Positions 62,331 through 64,000 of a stretch of DNA of 64,000 bases are shown here, piece by piece. The stretch spans positions 1,019,118 through 1,083,117 of the forward strand of contig JAVJOO010000002.1 in the NCBI GenBank assembly GCA_040216735.1, written 5' to 3'. The notes beneath the pieces were generated by a model that worked only from the letters and a program-made list of their open reading frames with translations, was not told where the DNA came from and searched no databases. Within the stretch, counting starts at the first letter, position 1, and the number at the start of each line of letters is the position of its first letter. Source of the DNA: Alphaproteobacteria bacterium (GTDB lineage: Bacteria > Pseudomonadota > Alphaproteobacteria > SHVP01). The translations under genes and the position numbers were made by a program.

Positions 62331-63812
62331 ATGTTGCGCACCCTCAACGCGAAACTCATCGCGGCCCTCTTGGTAGTGATTGCGCTGCTGGCGGGGACCT
62401 ACGTCGTACTCACGATCAGCTTCACCCGCCTGCACTTCGAAGAAGTGAACCAAAAGCTGCACTTCGCCCTCGCCCAAAGTCTGGTCGATCACAACACGCT
62501 GCTGCCGGGCGGCGATGTCGATTTGGCCGCCTTCAGGGCGGTGTTCGAGAACCTCATGGTGGTTAATCCGGCGATCGAACTTTATCTCACCGACACCCAG
62601 GGCCGGCTCATGGCCTTTTCGGCGCCCGAAGGCGCGGTCAAGCGCGACCGCATCGACATGGCGCCGATTCGCGCTTTCCTCGAGGGCAGCCGAAGCCTGC
62701 CGATTCGGGGCACCGATCCGCGCGACCCGACCGGTACCAAGGTCTTCTCGGTGGCGCCGATCAGCGGCGAGGGCAATGCGATGGCGGGCTATCTTTACGT
62801 GGTCCTGGGCGGACAACTCTATGATTCGGTTGAAGCCATGTTCGAGGGCAGCCTGATCCTCCGCATTATCACGGGGATCGCCGCAGTGGGGCTGGTGCTG
62901 GCGGCAGCGGCGGGGGTCCTCTCGTTTCGCGCGATCACCGCTCGGTTGCGCAGGCTCACGAGTGAGGTCGATCGCTTTCGGCGGACATCGTTTGCCGAAC
63001 CCCTGCCGGCCCGCGTTTGGCGCCGGGGTGCGGGCGCCGACGAGATCGACCAGCTCGGGCTCACGTTCGAGGAAATGTCCCAGCGTATCACCGATCAAAT
63101 TCAACAACTCCACGATAGCGACCGAAGCCGCCGCGAGTTGATCGCCAACGTGTCGCACGATTTGCGCACGCCACTCGCGTCGCTGCAGGGCTACTTGGAG
63201 ACCTTGCTGATGAAGCAAGATGTACTGGGCCGCGACGAAACCGAACGCTACCTGCGGCTGGCCTTGAACCACGGCACCCGCCTCGGGCGGTTGATCAAAG
63301 AGCTCTTCGAGCTCGCGACCTTGGACAACACCGACGCGCTACCGGCGTTCGAGCCGTTCTCGATGTCTGAACTTGCCCAGGACGTGACTCAGAAATTCGC
63401 CCTCCAGGCCGAACAAAAATCGCTGACGCTGGAGACCGACATTCCGCGCGATGCACCGTTCGTCTCGGGCGATATCGCTTTGATCGAACGCGTCCTCGAA
63501 AATCTGATCGAAAACGCGATCAAATATACGCCCTCCGGTGGCACCGTCCGTATCGCCGTAACCCCGCGCGGTCAGGCGCTCAGCGCGGAGGTCGCCGATA
63601 CCGGCGTCGGCATTCCCGAGGCCGATCTGCCGAAGATCTTCGAACGCTTCTACCGGGTCGAAAGTCACCGGCCCGACGATGTCGAGGGGACCGGTCTCGG
63701 TCTCGCCATCACCCGCCGTATTCTGCAGCTCCACGGCGTCGCGATCGACGTCAAGAGCCGCCTCGGCGAGGGCACCCGCTTTACCTTCGACCTGCCCCTC
63801 GCCACAGCCTAG
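62331..63812 (+). CDS. Sensor histidine kinase
   Basis: A 493-residue inner-membrane kinase. TM1 is at about 7-29 (LIAALLVVIALLAGTYVVLT) and TM2 at about 173-197 (LILRIITGIAAVGLVLAAAA). The periplasmic domain between (about 140 residues) includes GDVDLAAFRAVFENLMVVNP. HAMP is followed by HisKA with the phosphorylated histidine in LIANVSHDLRTPLASLQGYL, and the ATPase has LENLIENAIKYTPSG, DTGVGIPEADLPKIFERF and GTGLGLAITRRI. It is complete and directly follows its regulator. Confidence 0.94.
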   Translation: MLRTLNAKLIAALLVVIALLAGTYVVLTISFTRLHFEEVNQKLHFALAQSLVDHNTLLPGGDVDLAAFRAVFENLMVVNPAIELYLTDTQGRLMAFSAPEGAVKRDRIDMAPIRAFLEGSRSLPIRGTDPRDPTGTKVFSVAPISGEGNAMAGYLYVVLGGQLYDSVEAMFEGSLILRIITGIAAVGLVLAAAAGVLSFRAITARLRRLTSEVDRFRRTSFAEPLPARVWRRGAGADEIDQLGLTFEEMSQRITDQIQQLHDSDRSRRELIANVSHDLRTPLASLQGYLETLLMKQDVLGRDETERYLRLALNHGTRLGRLIKELFELATLDNTDALPAFEPFSMSELAQDVTQKFALQAEQKSLTLETDIPRDAPFVSGDIALIERVLENLIENAIKYTPSGGTVRIAVTPRGQALSAEVADTGVGIPEADLPKIFERFYRVESHRPDDVEGTGLGLAITRRILQLHGVAIDVKSRLGEGTRFTFDLPLATA

Positions 63813-63824
63813 ACCCTCGCCTAG

Positions 63825-63847
63825 GCGTCACGCGCCGGGACGCTTTT
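63825..63847 (+). terminator. Weak candidate terminator after the kinase gene
   Basis: GCGTC (63825-63829) and GACGC (63839-63843) form a short stem followed by TTTT (63844-63847), 13 bases after the kinase stop. The stem is only 5 bp, so the call is tentative. Confidence 0.35.
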
Positions 63848-63937
63848 GTGATAAACGCGTGAGGCTTGCGTGACCCGGTCAGGCCATAGTGGCGACTGAG
63901 CAATATCGCTCCTCTATTCAGTTTCCGGGAGACTCCC

Positions 63938-64000
63938 ATGAACAAGATCGTTTCCGCCGCGCTCGCCGCGGCTGTTATAGCGGGTTCGCTGGCAGGCACG
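63938..64000 (+). CDS. Exported protein, 5' fragment (continues beyond window)
   Basis: Only 21 codons are visible: an ATG after GGGAGAC, a basic start (MNKIV) and a hydrophobic run SAALAAAVIAGSLAG typical of a signal peptide. The protein is therefore exported to the periplasm. Its identity cannot be told. Position 126 bases after the two-component pair makes it a possible target of that system. Confidence 0.6.
   Translation, partial: MNKIVSAALAAAVIAGSLAGT

Overview
This 64 kb window is GC-rich, densely packed and chromosomal. Gene content points to a motile, aerobic, free-living alphaproteobacterium, probably close to Rhodospirillales. The signs are a hisZ-purA pair, a sigma-32 gene of alphaproteobacterial type, an ECF11-type sigma-E/ChrR pair, a short (274 aa) flagellin, an orphan fliG, and a chemotaxis operon with several CheY proteins and no CheZ. 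I see no phage, insertion sequence, CRISPR array or rRNA. There is one tRNA (Glu, CTC).

Layout. 1-12 kb is housekeeping: the glmM 3' end, thiD, a secreted PA14 protein, a serC-serA-hisZ-purA run behind a good sigma-70 promoter, rpoH, an RluD-type pseudouridine synthase, a DUF6476 / JAMM peptidase / threonine aldolase operon, and a small monooxygenase-like gene with an alpha/beta hydrolase. 12.2-14.1 kb has tRNA-Glu, arsR and an ACR3 arsenite pump. 14.1-17.3 kb is a photo-oxidative stress block: DUF3833, ECF sigma and ChrR on the minus strand, then a fasciclin-domain gene and folE transcribed divergently from two matching promoters (TGATCC-N17-GTATC). 17.5-19.1 kb holds a nuclease-fold protein and an SDR enzyme.

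19.1-31.4 kb is the motility block. After fliG comes a plus-strand series: CheY-like protein with a FliM-like tail, CheE-like protein, globin-coupled receptor, STAS, cheY, cheA, cheW, cheR, cheB, cheY, a pentapeptide-repeat protein, cheD, and an unknown helical protein. Flagellin (37.4 kb) and motA (45.2 kb) lie apart as single genes. 31.4-38.3 kb has a GDPD, an HtrA protease followed by a two-component pair, and a glutaminase.

38.4-50.9 kb is accessory. It includes a tandem two-domain cysteine hydrolase overlapping a second pentapeptide-repeat gene, an alpha/beta hydrolase with two duplicated LLM flavin oxidoreductases, and a protein-quality-control operon (cbpA-cbpM-ftsH-cytochrome c) with a sigma-32-like promoter. 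An msrQ without msrP follows. 51-64 kb is mixed metabolism: MmgE/PrpD plus amidase, GST, a DrrAB-like ABC exporter, a methyltransferase, an HTD2-like dehydratase with asd, and a second two-component system with repeats in front of it.

The best leads for new biology are: the pentapeptide-repeat gene inside the chemotaxis operon; the CheY-like protein carrying a FliM-like LSQDEIDALF tail; the second pentapeptide gene coupled to the tandem cysteine hydrolase; the paired sigma-E promoters driving fasciclin and folE; and the compact heat-shock operon that includes a cytochrome c. All calls rest on reading the sequence and on recalled family features. No database search was run.
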